Of a stretch of 64,000 bases of DNA, positions 9,303 through 17,860 are shown one piece after another. Position numbers and translations under genes: made by a program. The notes under the pieces are model-generated. The model worked only from the letters and a program-made list of their open reading frames with translations, did no database searches and was not told the origin of the DNA. Source of the stretch: Leptotrichia sp. HSP-342 (lineage in GTDB: Bacteria > Fusobacteriota > Fusobacteriia > Fusobacteriales > Leptotrichiaceae). The DNA lies in the NCBI RefSeq assembly GCF_041199995.1, contig NZ_CP165646.1, positions 1,860,001 through 1,924,000 on the forward strand, given 5' to 3'. Numbering within the stretch: position 1 is the stretch's first letter; every line of letters begins with the position of its first letter.

Positions 9303-10178
9303 TTAAATTTCTTTTTTCTCTCCCACTTCCCTGTGAAATTTTCCAATGTGATAGTCCATCCTTTGTGAAAGGTCATCATAAAGTTTATTCACGAAGGTAG
9401 CTGAACGATGCTGTCCTCCTGAACATCCAATTCCTATACGTAAATGAGATTTTCCTTCTTTTTCATATTTTGGAATTAGATACAAAAGCATATCTAACAG
9501 CTTTTTGTAAAATTCTTGGCTTTCTGGCAGTCCCATTACATAATCCTGAACTTCCTTATGATTTCCAGTTTTATTTTTTAAATTATCAATGTAATAAGGA
9601 TTTGGTAAAAATCGTAAATCGAACATTAAATGCAAATCTAGTGGAATTCCATATTTAAAGCCAAAAGATGTTAAATTGATGCTTATTTTTTTTCTTTGAT
9701 CTGAAAATTCCTTTTCTAAAATTTCCTGAAGCTCCTTTACCGATAACGTACTTGTATCAATCACTAAATCGGCTTTTACCATAAAATCTTTTATAATTTT
9801 ACGTTCTGCTTTTATATTTGCAAGTAATGTATCATATAGATTTAGAGGATGTTTTCTTCTGGAAAGTTCATATCTGCTCAAAAGAACATCTGTTCTTGCA
9901 TCCAGATAAATCATAGTATGCAAAATTTCCTCTTTATCCAGTACTTCAAGCTGTTTTGTCAATTGTTCTATAAACTCCTGATTTCTAACATCTATCGCTA
10001 TTGCCACCCGATTTCTCTTTTCACTGCTAATAAATATCTCGTTCAAATACTGAAATAAATTAATAGGAAAATTGTCAATACAAAAGTACTCCCTGTCCTC
10101 AAAAAAATTCATTGCCTCAGATTTTCCAGCCCCACTCATTCCAGTTATTATAACCAGCTCTTTTTTTGCTTTATCCAT
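9303..10178 (-). CDS. rapZ: RapZ/YvcJ-family P-loop nucleotide-binding protein
   Basis: A 291-residue protein with Walker A GMSGAGKS (residues 13-20) and the conserved C-terminal block GCSGGQHRSATFVNKLYDDL (about 255-274). In enterobacteria RapZ is an adaptor that directs RNase E to the sRNA GlmZ; in Firmicutes YvcJ binds GTP and its role is less clear. The RNase-E-adaptor role should not be assumed here. The start ATG follows an AGAGGG site. It is the first gene of a probable rapZ-uvrC-hypothetical operon, an order that places it next to DNA repair as in many low-GC genomes. Confidence 0.93.
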   Translation of the reverse strand: MDKAKKELVIITGMSGAGKSEAMNFFEDREYFCIDNFPINLFQYLNEIFISSEKRNRVAIAIDVRNQEFIEQLTKQLEVLDKEEILHTMIYLDARTDVLLSRYELSRRKHPLNLYDTLLANIKAERKIIKDFMVKADLVIDTSTLSVKELQEILEKEFSDQRKKISINLTSFGFKYGIPLDLHLMFDLRFLPNPYYIDNLKNKTGNHKEVQDYVMGLPESQEFYKKLLDMLLYLIPKYEKEGKSHLRIGIGCSGGQHRSATFVNKLYDDLSQRMDYHIGKFHREVGEKKEI

Positions 10179-10310
10179 AAAACAGCCCTCTTTACAAAAT
10201 AAATTTATTTTTCATTTCACTTAAAATTATTATAGCATATCTCTTAATAAATATAAATAATTTTTCTTTTAGCAAATAAAACAATTATCACAAATATTTT
10301 ATTCCAAAAA

Positions 10311-10337
10311 AAGACTACTTAAAATTTTAAGTAATCT
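10311..10337 (-). terminator. Intrinsic terminator-like hairpin
   Basis: AAGATTACTTAAAA pairs with TTTTAAGTAGTCTT (one mismatch) on the minus strand and is followed by a run of seven Ts. It lies about 250 bases beyond the better-placed operon terminator, so it may be a back-up terminator or serve an unseen transcript. Confidence 0.5.
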
Positions 10338-10582
10338 TACATCCTATTTATTTTTTAATCATATCTTATAAGTTAATAAAAATCAATTTTTCTTTTTTAT
10401 TTGAATATACAAAAAATATTGACAAAGCTAATAATTAATGAAATTGTTAAATTGAAATTTTACGAATATAAATTAAGATAATATGAAATGAAATACTAAT
10501 TGTAATGAAATATTTCTACTATAAACACAAAGATTTTTTCAATACTCAATATGCAAGTTAAGATAAAAATTTCTATAACTAA

Positions 10583-10630
10583 TAAAAATATTACCCACTT
10601 ATTTTATCTTTTTCAAATGGATAATATTTT
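10583..10630 (-). terminator. Terminator of the sugar operon
   Basis: AAAAATATTA pairs with TAATATTTTT, extended by CCATTT with AAGTGG, just after the kinase stop codon. The second arm ends in a T-rich tract on the minus strand. Confidence 0.6.
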
Positions 10631-10636
10631 TAATTT

Positions 10637-12154
10637 TTATAATTCTTCATTTAATTTTTTTAAACTATGAAAAGTTGTATCCATACTTTTTAGGATTTCC
10701 TGATATACTTCATATTTTTTTATATATTTTTTATGTTCTTCTTCAACAGGCTCGTATCTGTCTTTTATTCTAACCATCTTTTTTATAGTGTCTTCCAACG
10801 AAGTTTTTTCTATTGCCTGATAACTTGCAATCGCTCCACCAAGTCCACCTAACTCACTTCCTTCTAAAGTTTCAACAGGAATATTTAAAATATCAGAAAA
10901 AATTTGACACCATTGTTTTGAATTAGTTCCGCCTCCTGAAATACGAATTACATCTGGTCTTTTCCCTAAATTTTTTTCCAGTTTATCCAAGTGCTGTTTA
11001 TGAGAAAATACAATTCCTTCATAAACAGAACGAACCATTTCTAATTTTGTAGTTGTCGCTGTAAGTCCCAAGAAACATGATGGCGCCTCAGTACGGGTAT
11101 TACTTCCATACAAGAATGGCAAAAATATAACTTTGCTATAAGAAGCCGTGGTATCTTTTAAAAATGCTTCAAGTCCAATATAAATACTTTCTGTTTCTTT
11201 TAGGCTGGACATTTCTTCAGACATCAGCATATTTAAAATAATATCTAGATTTCCAGCAGAAGTTGGACTCGATTCTTCTACTAAAAAATCTCGATTTGGA
11301 AAATACGAGTTCATTTGACCGCTTTCATATGATGCAGGTGTTTTCGATGGATAAGTATTTATATTCCAAGTTCCTGCAATAACACTAAATGTAGAGCTGT
11401 CTAAAACTCCAGAACCTATTGCACAAGCATCAATATCAAATAATCCACCTACAACAGGAGTTCCTTCTAAAAGCCCTGTAATTTCAGCAACCTCTTTTGT
11501 AACTCCTCCGACAATTTCATTATAATCAACTAATGGCGGCAGTGCTTCTTTCATTTCAGGAATTTCAAAAAATTCTAAAATTTCATCATCATAGGCTCCT
11601 TTTTCAAAATTAATCCAATGATTTCCCGAAGCATCTCCATATTCCTGATTTACTTTTCCAGTTAGTTTAAAACGAACATAATCCTTTGCAGATAAAATTG
11701 CTCCTATATTATTATAAGCTTTAGGTTCGTTTTCTTTTAACCAACGTAACAATACCGGATTTTGAACGCCAAAAACATGCTGTCTTGTCTTATTCCATAT
11801 TTTTTTTATTTTATTTTCAAATTTATTAGCTAATTCTCCCGCTCTTCCATCTGTTGATAAAATTCCGTTCATAAATTCATTGTGATTTTTATCTAGTACA
11901 TAAAGTCCTTTTCCGTGACCAACACAAGCGACTGCACTGATATCTCTTCCAGTTAGATTTGATTTTTTTAGAACTTTTTTTATCGAATCATAAATAGCTT
12001 CTGAAGTTTCTTTTAAATCAACTTCCCTGTAATCTGGTTTTACTTCTTTTCTCATCGTATGAAAAGAAGAGACACCAATTTCATTTCCATTTTCATCAAA
12101 AATAATAGCTTTTGTGTTTGTTCCTCCATAATCTATACTCAAAAAATATTTCAT
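10637..12154 (-). CDS. FGGY carbohydrate kinase, LyxK (L-xylulose kinase)-like
   Basis: A 505-residue FGGY-family kinase that should phosphorylate a ketopentose or keto sugar acid with ATP. The N-terminal phosphate-1 motif is DYGGTNTKA (residues 8-16), and the C-terminal domain carries ISGGGTNSKQW. Blocks such as GKGLYVLDKN, TRQHVFGVQNPVLLRWLKE, TPVVGGLFDIDACA, SPTSAGNLD and FLPFLYGSNTRTEAP match what I recall of E. coli LyxK, which acts on L-xylulose and 3-keto-L-gulonate, more closely than XylB. The presence of a YiaL-type gene in the same operon supports this, since yiaL and lyxK also travel together in E. coli. It is the last gene of the operon. Confidence 0.8.
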   Translation of the reverse strand: MKYFLSIDYGGTNTKAIIFDENGNEIGVSSFHTMRKEVKPDYREVDLKETSEAIYDSIKKVLKKSNLTGRDISAVACVGHGKGLYVLDKNHNEFMNGILSTDGRAGELANKFENKIKKIWNKTRQHVFGVQNPVLLRWLKENEPKAYNNIGAILSAKDYVRFKLTGKVNQEYGDASGNHWINFEKGAYDDEILEFFEIPEMKEALPPLVDYNEIVGGVTKEVAEITGLLEGTPVVGGLFDIDACAIGSGVLDSSTFSVIAGTWNINTYPSKTPASYESGQMNSYFPNRDFLVEESSPTSAGNLDIILNMLMSEEMSSLKETESIYIGLEAFLKDTTASYSKVIFLPFLYGSNTRTEAPSCFLGLTATTTKLEMVRSVYEGIVFSHKQHLDKLEKNLGKRPDVIRISGGGTNSKQWCQIFSDILNIPVETLEGSELGGLGGAIASYQAIEKTSLEDTIKKMVRIKDRYEPVEEEHKKYIKKYEVYQEILKSMDTTFHSLKKLNEEL

Positions 12155-12241
12155 AAACTATTCTCCTTTTACAAAAAGTCAACATTAAGAAATACAAGAA
12201 GCAAAAGCTCCTTGTATTTCAAATTAAATATTTTAAAATTC

Positions 12242-13231
12242 TTAAATATTTATATCTATTCCTTCTGTTGCAGAATCAACAGATTCTTTTATAGCTTTTA
12301 CTGCTTCAGGTTTAAAGTATACTCTCTGAGCATTATTATAGAAAACATCCTCTAATTCTTCTTTTGTAAAAATATCTACATTTTCAAGCCAAGTTGCTAA
12401 TTCATTATAAGTGTTAAATGTTGCAGACCAAGGAGAATCTGTTCCCCAAATAAGTCGTTTTGCTCCCAAAATTTCTTTTGCAATAGTTACATTTTTGTAC
12501 GAATTTGGAAATGGATAATCTTCAGGACTATCTATATCTTGAATAGCTGATAAATCAGTATAAATATTAGGATATTCCTTCCACATATTAAGATCCGCTC
12601 TCACTCTTTCAGGAGTTGCCGCATGTGGGAATGATAAATGACAAACTACAAAATCAATATTAGGATAAAGTTTTGCAAGATTTGCAATCGCTTGTGGCTG
12701 ATGGCTTATTTGATCCCAATTACCATAATCTACTGTAACAACAAATCCAGGATAATCCGCCAAATAGTTAAATAATCTTGTTACAAACGGATCTGTATCT
12801 AGTCTAAATGGATTTGTATTTCTATATCCATGAATTCCTCCATCTTCACTTATTTCAAATTTTATTGCTCTAAACCCTAAAACTTCTACATATCTTTTAG
12901 TAATTTCAAGCGCTTCCTTAGCATAAGGATCTACTGAAAAGGCTCCTATAAATCTTTCTGGGTATTTTTTTATTGTGAGATAAGTGTAATAATTTTGATA
13001 TCCATGTAAATGTCCTTGTAAAAGTACAGATTTTTCAATACCATTTTCATCCAGCAACTTTAAAAATGATTCTGCTGTAAATTCTGTATCTCCATAACCT
13101 TCAGGAAATAACTGAGTTACATCTCCATCATCCCATATTACTTTTCCATTTCCAAGCGGAGTCATTCTCCCTTTTTTATTGAATCCAGCAACTGCTTTTA
13201 CAATATGTGCATGTGCATCTATTTTTTTCAT
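12242..13231 (-). CDS. Amidohydrolase-2 family metal-dependent hydrolase
   Basis: A 329-residue TIM-barrel hydrolase. The metal-binding DAHAHIV motif is at residues 5-11, a further His lies in VVCHLSFPHAA, and the final catalytic Asp is in LIWGTDSPW (about residue 281). Relatives hydrolyse or isomerise sugar lactones (for example galactarolactone and rhamnonolactone enzymes) or decarboxylate aromatic acids. In this operon a lactonase or lactone isomerase acting on a sugar acid is the reasonable guess. It is separated by 87 bases from the kinase gene and 45 from the transporter gene. Confidence 0.75.
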   Translation of the reverse strand: MKKIDAHAHIVKAVAGFNKKGRMTPLGNGKVIWDDGDVTQLFPEGYGDTEFTAESFLKLLDENGIEKSVLLQGHLHGYQNYYTYLTIKKYPERFIGAFSVDPYAKEALEITKRYVEVLGFRAIKFEISEDGGIHGYRNTNPFRLDTDPFVTRLFNYLADYPGFVVTVDYGNWDQISHQPQAIANLAKLYPNIDFVVCHLSFPHAATPERVRADLNMWKEYPNIYTDLSAIQDIDSPEDYPFPNSYKNVTIAKEILGAKRLIWGTDSPWSATFNTYNELATWLENVDIFTKEELEDVFYNNAQRVYFKPEAVKAIKESVDSATEGIDINI

Positions 13232-13276
13232 ATTTTTTCTCCTTTAATTACATAATTATAATTCAATTTTTCTAAT

Positions 13277-14722
13277 TTAATCTTGTCCCATAAATATTTT
13301 TTCTTTACTTCCTTCAAATCCACTGTTTTTATCAGCCATTTTTTTCAAATAAGCATAGATACTTTCTCGTTTTGTTCTTAAAAAGAATAGTCCTACTAGA
13401 TATACAACTATTGTAATTCCTATTAATATAGGATTTCCTGAAATCCAAGCAAAGAAAATTAGTGCATTCAGCGGTCTAGCTGTCAAATTAAAACTTGCTA
13501 TTAATGCTGCCCCTGCAGGTAAAGCTTTTGTTGCAATTGCCGCACTTGTATAATACGGTGCTATAAAACTACTTGCATAAAGTCCTAAACTTAGCCAAAT
13601 TATTCCATTTAATATTGTTTTTAAAATATTTCCTTTAGTAACAGCTATCATTGCTTCAATTATAAAAGGAATTGCGATTAAATCAACCATTGGCAATGTC
13701 TTATTTCCTGGCAAAACAAATGACAGTATTGCCATAACAGGAATTAATAACACTCCTGCGATAATTGTTGCAGGTTCTCCAAATCCTACTCCATCATCAA
13801 CTGCAATAAACCATCTTCTTTTATCAGTTTCACGTTCATTTGAAGCATCTTGCTTTTTATTTTTTTCAACTGCTTCTGCAAGTGGTCCAAACGCTTTTGC
13901 AAATACTCCTGTAATCAATGGAAATATTGTCATAACAGCTGATAATGCAACAGCAAATCCTAAAATTTGTCCCCAGGCAGCTAAAGTTCCTAATGATTTT
14001 ATATTCCCAAAAACTCCCATAATAAGTCCTAAAATTGCTCCAAGCATTGTCGGTTCTCCAAAAACTCCCAATTTTCTCTTTAATGTTTCTGGATTTAATT
14101 TTGATTTGTGAAGTCCCAATAAATTCCACAGAGGATCAAGAATAATCGCTGGAACTAATGATTCTACATTATGAATTGAATTGATTGTTGCATTTTTAAC
14201 TCCATAATATTCAGACCATCTATCAGCAACTGTTTCTGATAAAAGCAGTGAGTAAAGTAACATAAAAATCATAAATGCAAATGACAATGCAAAATTTTGA
14301 GTAAATTGATATGCCATTGCTCCCCAAATCATATATCCAAAATTATTCCATAAATTTGATGGAACAAATACACGAGTTACTCCAATTACAAATAACAGAA
14401 TTTCAATTAATAATCCAAATACAAAAAATGAAAGTCCAATAGTTGTTGAAAATGAAAGTTTAGAACCCATTTGCCAACCCATATCCACAACTTCCAACTT
14501 TAATCCTGTAGCTTTTACCATTTGATCAACTAACTGAGTTACTGCTGGCGCAAAACTTCCTATTACCCATCCAAATCCTGTAAGACCAATACCTGCATAA
14601 AGTCCGCTCATAATAGATTTTTTAACTTGTACTCCAAGTGCTACACTTACTACAAAAATCATTATAGGTACAACTACTGCTGGTCCCAGCGTATTAAATA
14701 TATCACTAAATACTTTTAACAT
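13277..14722 (-). CDS. Galactitol-type PTS EIIC permease, orphan
   Basis: A 481-residue polytopic membrane protein with about eleven hydrophobic segments. It belongs to the GatC family (PTS galactitol EIIC): AVVVPIMIFVVSVALGVQVKK at the start, VADRWSEYYGVKNATINSIH in the central cytoplasmic loop, and the re-entrant segment DDGVGFGEPATIIAG. No EIIA or EIIB gene lies anywhere in this operon or elsewhere in the window except the lactose ones. It therefore either uses distant EIIA/EIIB proteins or moves unphosphorylated substrate, with phosphorylation by the FGGY kinase. It lies 32 bases after the dehydrogenase gene. Confidence 0.82.
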   Translation of the reverse strand: MLKVFSDIFNTLGPAVVVPIMIFVVSVALGVQVKKSIMSGLYAGIGLTGFGWVIGSFAPAVTQLVDQMVKATGLKLEVVDMGWQMGSKLSFSTTIGLSFFVFGLLIEILLFVIGVTRVFVPSNLWNNFGYMIWGAMAYQFTQNFALSFAFMIFMLLYSLLLSETVADRWSEYYGVKNATINSIHNVESLVPAIILDPLWNLLGLHKSKLNPETLKRKLGVFGEPTMLGAILGLIMGVFGNIKSLGTLAAWGQILGFAVALSAVMTIFPLITGVFAKAFGPLAEAVEKNKKQDASNERETDKRRWFIAVDDGVGFGEPATIIAGVLLIPVMAILSFVLPGNKTLPMVDLIAIPFIIEAMIAVTKGNILKTILNGIIWLSLGLYASSFIAPYYTSAAIATKALPAGAALIASFNLTARPLNALIFFAWISGNPILIGITIVVYLVGLFFLRTKRESIYAYLKKMADKNSGFEGSKEKIFMGQD

Positions 14723-14754
14723 AATTTTCTCCTTAAAATTTTTATTTTAATTTT

Positions 14755-15708
14755 TTACGGATTTACTACATTTCTTGCATTTCCTGCAAAAAATTCAATA
14801 ATGTTGTCAGCTGCTTCTTTTGCCAAAGTTATTCTTCCTTCAACAGTTCCTGTTCCAGCGTGAGGTGCCATAATCACACTGTCTAAGGCTCTTAATTCTT
14901 CTGAAACTTTAGGTTCAAACTCAAACACATCAAGCCCTGCTCCGGCAATTTCTCCTGTTTTGAGCGCTTCCACCAAATCAGCTTCCACTACAATTGGTCC
15001 ACGAGCGGCATTTATAAGGTAGCTTCTATTTTTCATTTTTTTGAACGCTTCTTTATTAAATTTACCTTTTGTAGTAGGTAATCCAGGAGCATGGATTGTT
15101 ATTACATCAGAATTTCCCAATAACTCATCAAACTCAACATATTTTACATTTAATTCTTTTTCCTTCTCTTCACTAAGTCTAAAAGTGTCGTGATACAAAA
15201 CTTTCATACCAAAACTTTGAGCTAATTTTGCAACTGTTTGTCCAATTCTTCCAAATCCATAAACTCCTAAAGTTGCTCCTTCCAATGATAATCCTTGATA
15301 TTTTCTTTCACTTGGATCAATCCAATTTCCATCTCTTACGATTTTATCGTAAAATGCCAATCTTTTTGCTGCGGCCAGCAACAGTGCAAAAGTCATTTCC
15401 GCTGTAGGAACTCTCACTGCCTGTGGTGAATTTGAAACTACAATTCCCTTGCTTTTTGCAAATTCAATATCAACATGGTCAAACCCTACCGCATTTAAAG
15501 AAATTAATTTCAAATTTTCTCCAGCTTCTATAAGCTCTTTGTCTGCTTTTTGCCCCATCAATAAAAGTGCATCATATTTATGAAGATTTTCCAGCACATA
15601 TTCTCTAGTGAAAGGTTCTTCTGAATAAGTCACATCAAATTTTTCCATTAATTCTGTAAGTCCTTCTTTTGGTACAATCCCTGTTACTAATACTTTTTCT
15701 TTTGCCAT
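14755..15708 (-). CDS. D-isomer-specific 2-hydroxyacid dehydrogenase
   Basis: A 317-residue NAD(P)-dependent dehydrogenase reducing a 2-keto acid or oxidising a D-2-hydroxy acid. The Rossmann motif is GVYGFGRIGQTVA (about 147-159). The catalytic triad is present: Arg in INAARGPIV (about 235), Glu in DVFEFEPKV (about 264) and His in MAPHAGTGT (about 284). Family members include glyoxylate/2-ketogluconate reductases, fitting a sugar-acid pathway with the neighbouring genes. An AGGAGG site precedes the ATG. Confidence 0.88.
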   Translation of the reverse strand: MAKEKVLVTGIVPKEGLTELMEKFDVTYSEEPFTREYVLENLHKYDALLLMGQKADKELIEAGENLKLISLNAVGFDHVDIEFAKSKGIVVSNSPQAVRVPTAEMTFALLLAAAKRLAFYDKIVRDGNWIDPSERKYQGLSLEGATLGVYGFGRIGQTVAKLAQSFGMKVLYHDTFRLSEEKEKELNVKYVEFDELLGNSDVITIHAPGLPTTKGKFNKEAFKKMKNRSYLINAARGPIVVEADLVEALKTGEIAGAGLDVFEFEPKVSEELRALDSVIMAPHAGTGTVEGRITLAKEAADNIIEFFAGNARNVVNP

Positions 15709-15744
15709 TTGATACCTCCTATATTTTTATTTATCACTAAAATT

Positions 15745-16767
15745 TTAAATTTCTGAAATTTCATAAAGCGTCACTTTATGATTTCCATTATTTGCCGAAA
15801 ATACATATGCTTTTCCAGTTTTTTCAAAGGCTATTGCATTACTTGATGCACATTTTTCTTCAATTATATTTTGAACAAATTTTCCATTTTCATAACTAAA
15901 CAGCGACAAATCAGCTTTTCCACTTCTATAACCATACAAAAATACATTTTTACCTTGTAATTTTCCACCCCAGATAGCATGTCCAAACTCTGTTGGGTCT
16001 GGATATTTATATAATTCTTTTGAAAAATCTTCATTAAAAACTCTAAGTGTATCTCCATGAAATCCTTGAATTATAACATTTTCCTTTTGAGAATCGCCAT
16101 CCAAATCAACTTGAACAATATCACTCGTTTCTTCGCCAAAAATTATATCAAGTCTCCAGTCTTCTGTGTCTGAATACTCAGGATAAGTTAATTTCACAAT
16201 TCCTTCCACAGCTGTAATAAGTGAGTATCCTTCTTTTTGAACTTCATAATATCCATGATTTTTTAACAATCTTAACGGCAATTCTTTCAAATTTGTTAAT
16301 TCTGCACTACCTAAATCAAATTCACCAACAAAAATTTTACCTTTATCAGACCAATCTTCGACAAATTTTTTAGAATTTGCAATCGTACAACCAACAAATA
16401 ATATTTTTCCATCTTTTTGTTTTATCAAATCAAACCTATGCAAATACGGAAAATCTGAAATTTTTTTGACTTCCCATTTTTCATCTTTATATTTTCCATA
16501 AACAATTTGACATTCTTTTGAATTGAAACCTGGATAAAATTTTTGAGTTGCTAAGAAATCCAGCGTACCTGGCACTTGAATAATGCTCATTGTCCCACCT
16601 ACAGTATCCCAGACAATTTTTTTTGAAAAATTATCATTTATATCATAAGCAAAACAAGAATTTTCAACTTCTGATGCCACCAGCAAATAATCTTTATCAT
16701 CTTTTTGAATACGATTAACTGCATAGCATGATGGTAATTCATCCGAAAAAACCTTTTTTACATTCAC
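15745..16767 (-). CDS. Putative beta-propeller protein of unknown function
   Basis: I do not recognise a named family. The 340-residue protein has no signal peptide or membrane segment and shows repeated strand-turn-strand units ending in phrases such as KDYLLVASEVENS, GKILFVGCTIANS, KENVIIQGFHGDTLRVF and GKAYVFSANNGNHKVTLYEI, the pattern of FG-GAP/VCBS-like beta-propellers. A GTG start at 16767 is chosen because GGAGGG lies seven bases before it. Its place between the dehydrogenase and the YiaL-like gene suggests an enzyme or binding protein for the same sugar. Isomerase or epimerase function would be speculation. Confidence 0.6.
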   Translation of the reverse strand: MNVKKVFSDELPSCYAVNRIQKDDKDYLLVASEVENSCFAYDINDNFSKKIVWDTVGGTMSIIQVPGTLDFLATQKFYPGFNSKECQIVYGKYKDEKWEVKKISDFPYLHRFDLIKQKDGKILFVGCTIANSKKFVEDWSDKGKIFVGEFDLGSAELTNLKELPLRLLKNHGYYEVQKEGYSLITAVEGIVKLTYPEYSDTEDWRLDIIFGEETSDIVQVDLDGDSQKENVIIQGFHGDTLRVFNEDFSKELYKYPDPTEFGHAIWGGKLQGKNVFLYGYRSGKADLSLFSYENGKFVQNIIEEKCASSNAIAFEKTGKAYVFSANNGNHKVTLYEISEI

Positions 16768-16861
16768 TTTTTTCCCTCCTTTCCAAAAAATGATTACTTT
16801 AAAACAAAAGTTTTTTTAATTTAATAATAACTTAGATACATCTAAGCAAAACTTGAAATAA

Positions 16862-16985
16862 TAATAGACTTGTTCGGCAACTTTATATTTTTTATCTCTA
16901 AGTAAGATGTCTCAATCCTTTTAGAGAAATATTTATCTCATTGTATTTTCAAATTTAATATCGTTATCAAACAGGTCTAATAAAG
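16862..16985. mobile_element. MITE-like element, copy A (about 124 bp)
   Basis: The ends are near-inverted repeats: AATAGACTTGTTCG on the left and, read inward from the right, ATTAGACCTGTTTG. The same sequence with an internal deletion recurs at 42813-42913. It carries no ORF and lies between two genes of the sugar operon. A CTTAGAT/ATCTAAG hairpin sits just outside at 16831-16846. No transposase that could move it is in the window. Confidence 0.55.
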
Positions 16986-17015
16986 ACTAAAATTATTTTA
17001 ATTAAAAATAAAAAA

Positions 17016-17477
17016 TTAAAGTTCCTTTAATGGTACTTTAAAGACAAGTTTTTTTATTTTCTTTGATTCCTTCACTTTTAATCCTGGCATATGCACATCA
17101 TTTGGATACAGAATTAAAATGTCTCCCTCTTTTAACAGAACATTAAATAAAACATTACCTGAGTAAATAACTAAATCTTTTTCTTCTTCTATTTTCTCAA
17201 CTTTCATATTATTTGAAGTGTTAAATGCCACATATTCCTCTCCACAAAGCATTATTTGTACATCCAAATTTTTTAGATGGGTTTCCATGATTTTATCTTC
17301 CTCTGTGCCAGTTTCGTAAGCATTTACATGCATTTTTATTCCTAAATCAATATCATACGCTCCACCATCAAGCTTTTTTAGTTCCTCTAAATTTATATTT
17401 GTATATTCAATACATTCTTGAACTTTTTTAGCAACATTTTTATTTTGCAAAGTATCTCTTAAATTTGTATACGTCAT
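17016..17477 (-). CDS. YhcH/YjgK/YiaL family protein
   Basis: A 153-residue cupin-like protein of the DUF386 family that includes E. coli YiaL and EbgC. Seen features are the conserved opening MHVNAYETGTEED (about residues 49-61), the paired HLKNLDVQIMLCGEE segment with its metal-ligand His, and the C-terminal PNDVHMPGLKV. Family members are thought to process or isomerise sugars, often aldoses or sugar acids. This is the first gene of the six-gene operon, directly behind a strong promoter, with a GGAGGT site before its ATG. The YiaL plus LyxK-like pairing is the best clue to the operon's substrate class. Confidence 0.85.
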   Translation of the reverse strand: MTYTNLRDTLQNKNVAKKVQECIEYTNINLEELKKLDGGAYDIDLGIKMHVNAYETGTEEDKIMETHLKNLDVQIMLCGEEYVAFNTSNNMKVEKIEEEKDLVIYSGNVLFNVLLKEGDILILYPNDVHMPGLKVKESKKIKKLVFKVPLKEL

Positions 17478-17498
17478 TTTGACCTCCGAAACATTTCT

Positions 17499-17515
17499 TT
17501 ACTATCTATTAGTAA
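17499..17515. promoter_or_regulatory. Palindromic operator candidate for the sugar operon
   Basis: TTACTA-N5-TAGTAA is a perfect inverted repeat covering the expected transcription start of the sugar operon. No regulator gene is adjacent, so the binding protein is unknown; a repressor is inferred from the position. Confidence 0.5.
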
Positions 17516-17542
17516 GTATAACTTGTTTTCTCCTTTTGTCAA
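17515..17542 (-). promoter_or_regulatory. Promoter of the sugar operon
   Basis: On the minus strand TTGACA (17537-17542) and TATACT (17515-17520) are 16 bases apart, about 38 bases before the first ATG. Confidence 0.7.
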
Positions 17543-17768
17543 GATTCAAAAAATGAAATTATAACAAAAATTTTATTCAATTTTTTCATCTTTTCTTTTA
17601 CCAATAATTTCGATAATAGATATAATTTTATCACTTAAAATTTTAATTTCAAATAATAATGATAATTTCTAATTTTTAGGAAATTTTGATGTATTATTTT
17701 TACTAGGTGTTTCTTCTTTTATATATTACTTTAACATCTCAAATTATAAAAAAATTATTAAAAAATAT

Positions 17769-17797
17769 TTGACTTTTTTAAATTTATGAGGTATATA
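17769..17797 (+). promoter_or_regulatory. Promoter of the alcohol dehydrogenase gene
   Basis: TTGACT (17769-17774), a 17-base spacer and TATATA (17792-17797), giving a leader of about 60 bases. Confidence 0.6.
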
Positions 17798-17860
17798 TTA
17801 TTATATGAACATATTCACATATATCAATATGAATTTAAAAAGCTGAAAGGAAATAGTATA

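Larger units (their letters stand above)
10179..10636. other. Gene-free spacer with two terminator-like hairpins
   Basis: No gene is seen in these 458 bases. It contains the terminator of the sugar operon (10583-10630) and a second hairpin at 10311-10337 whose minus-strand transcript would end in seven Ts. Between the two I see only AT-rich sequence; a TTGTCA on the minus strand near 10435 lacks a matching -10, so a small RNA here is not supported. Confidence 0.5.

Noticed and set aside
10419..10445. Plus-strand promoter TTGACA in the 10.4 kb gap
   Set aside because: The sequence 17-18 bases downstream does not resemble a -10 element and no transcript unit follows.
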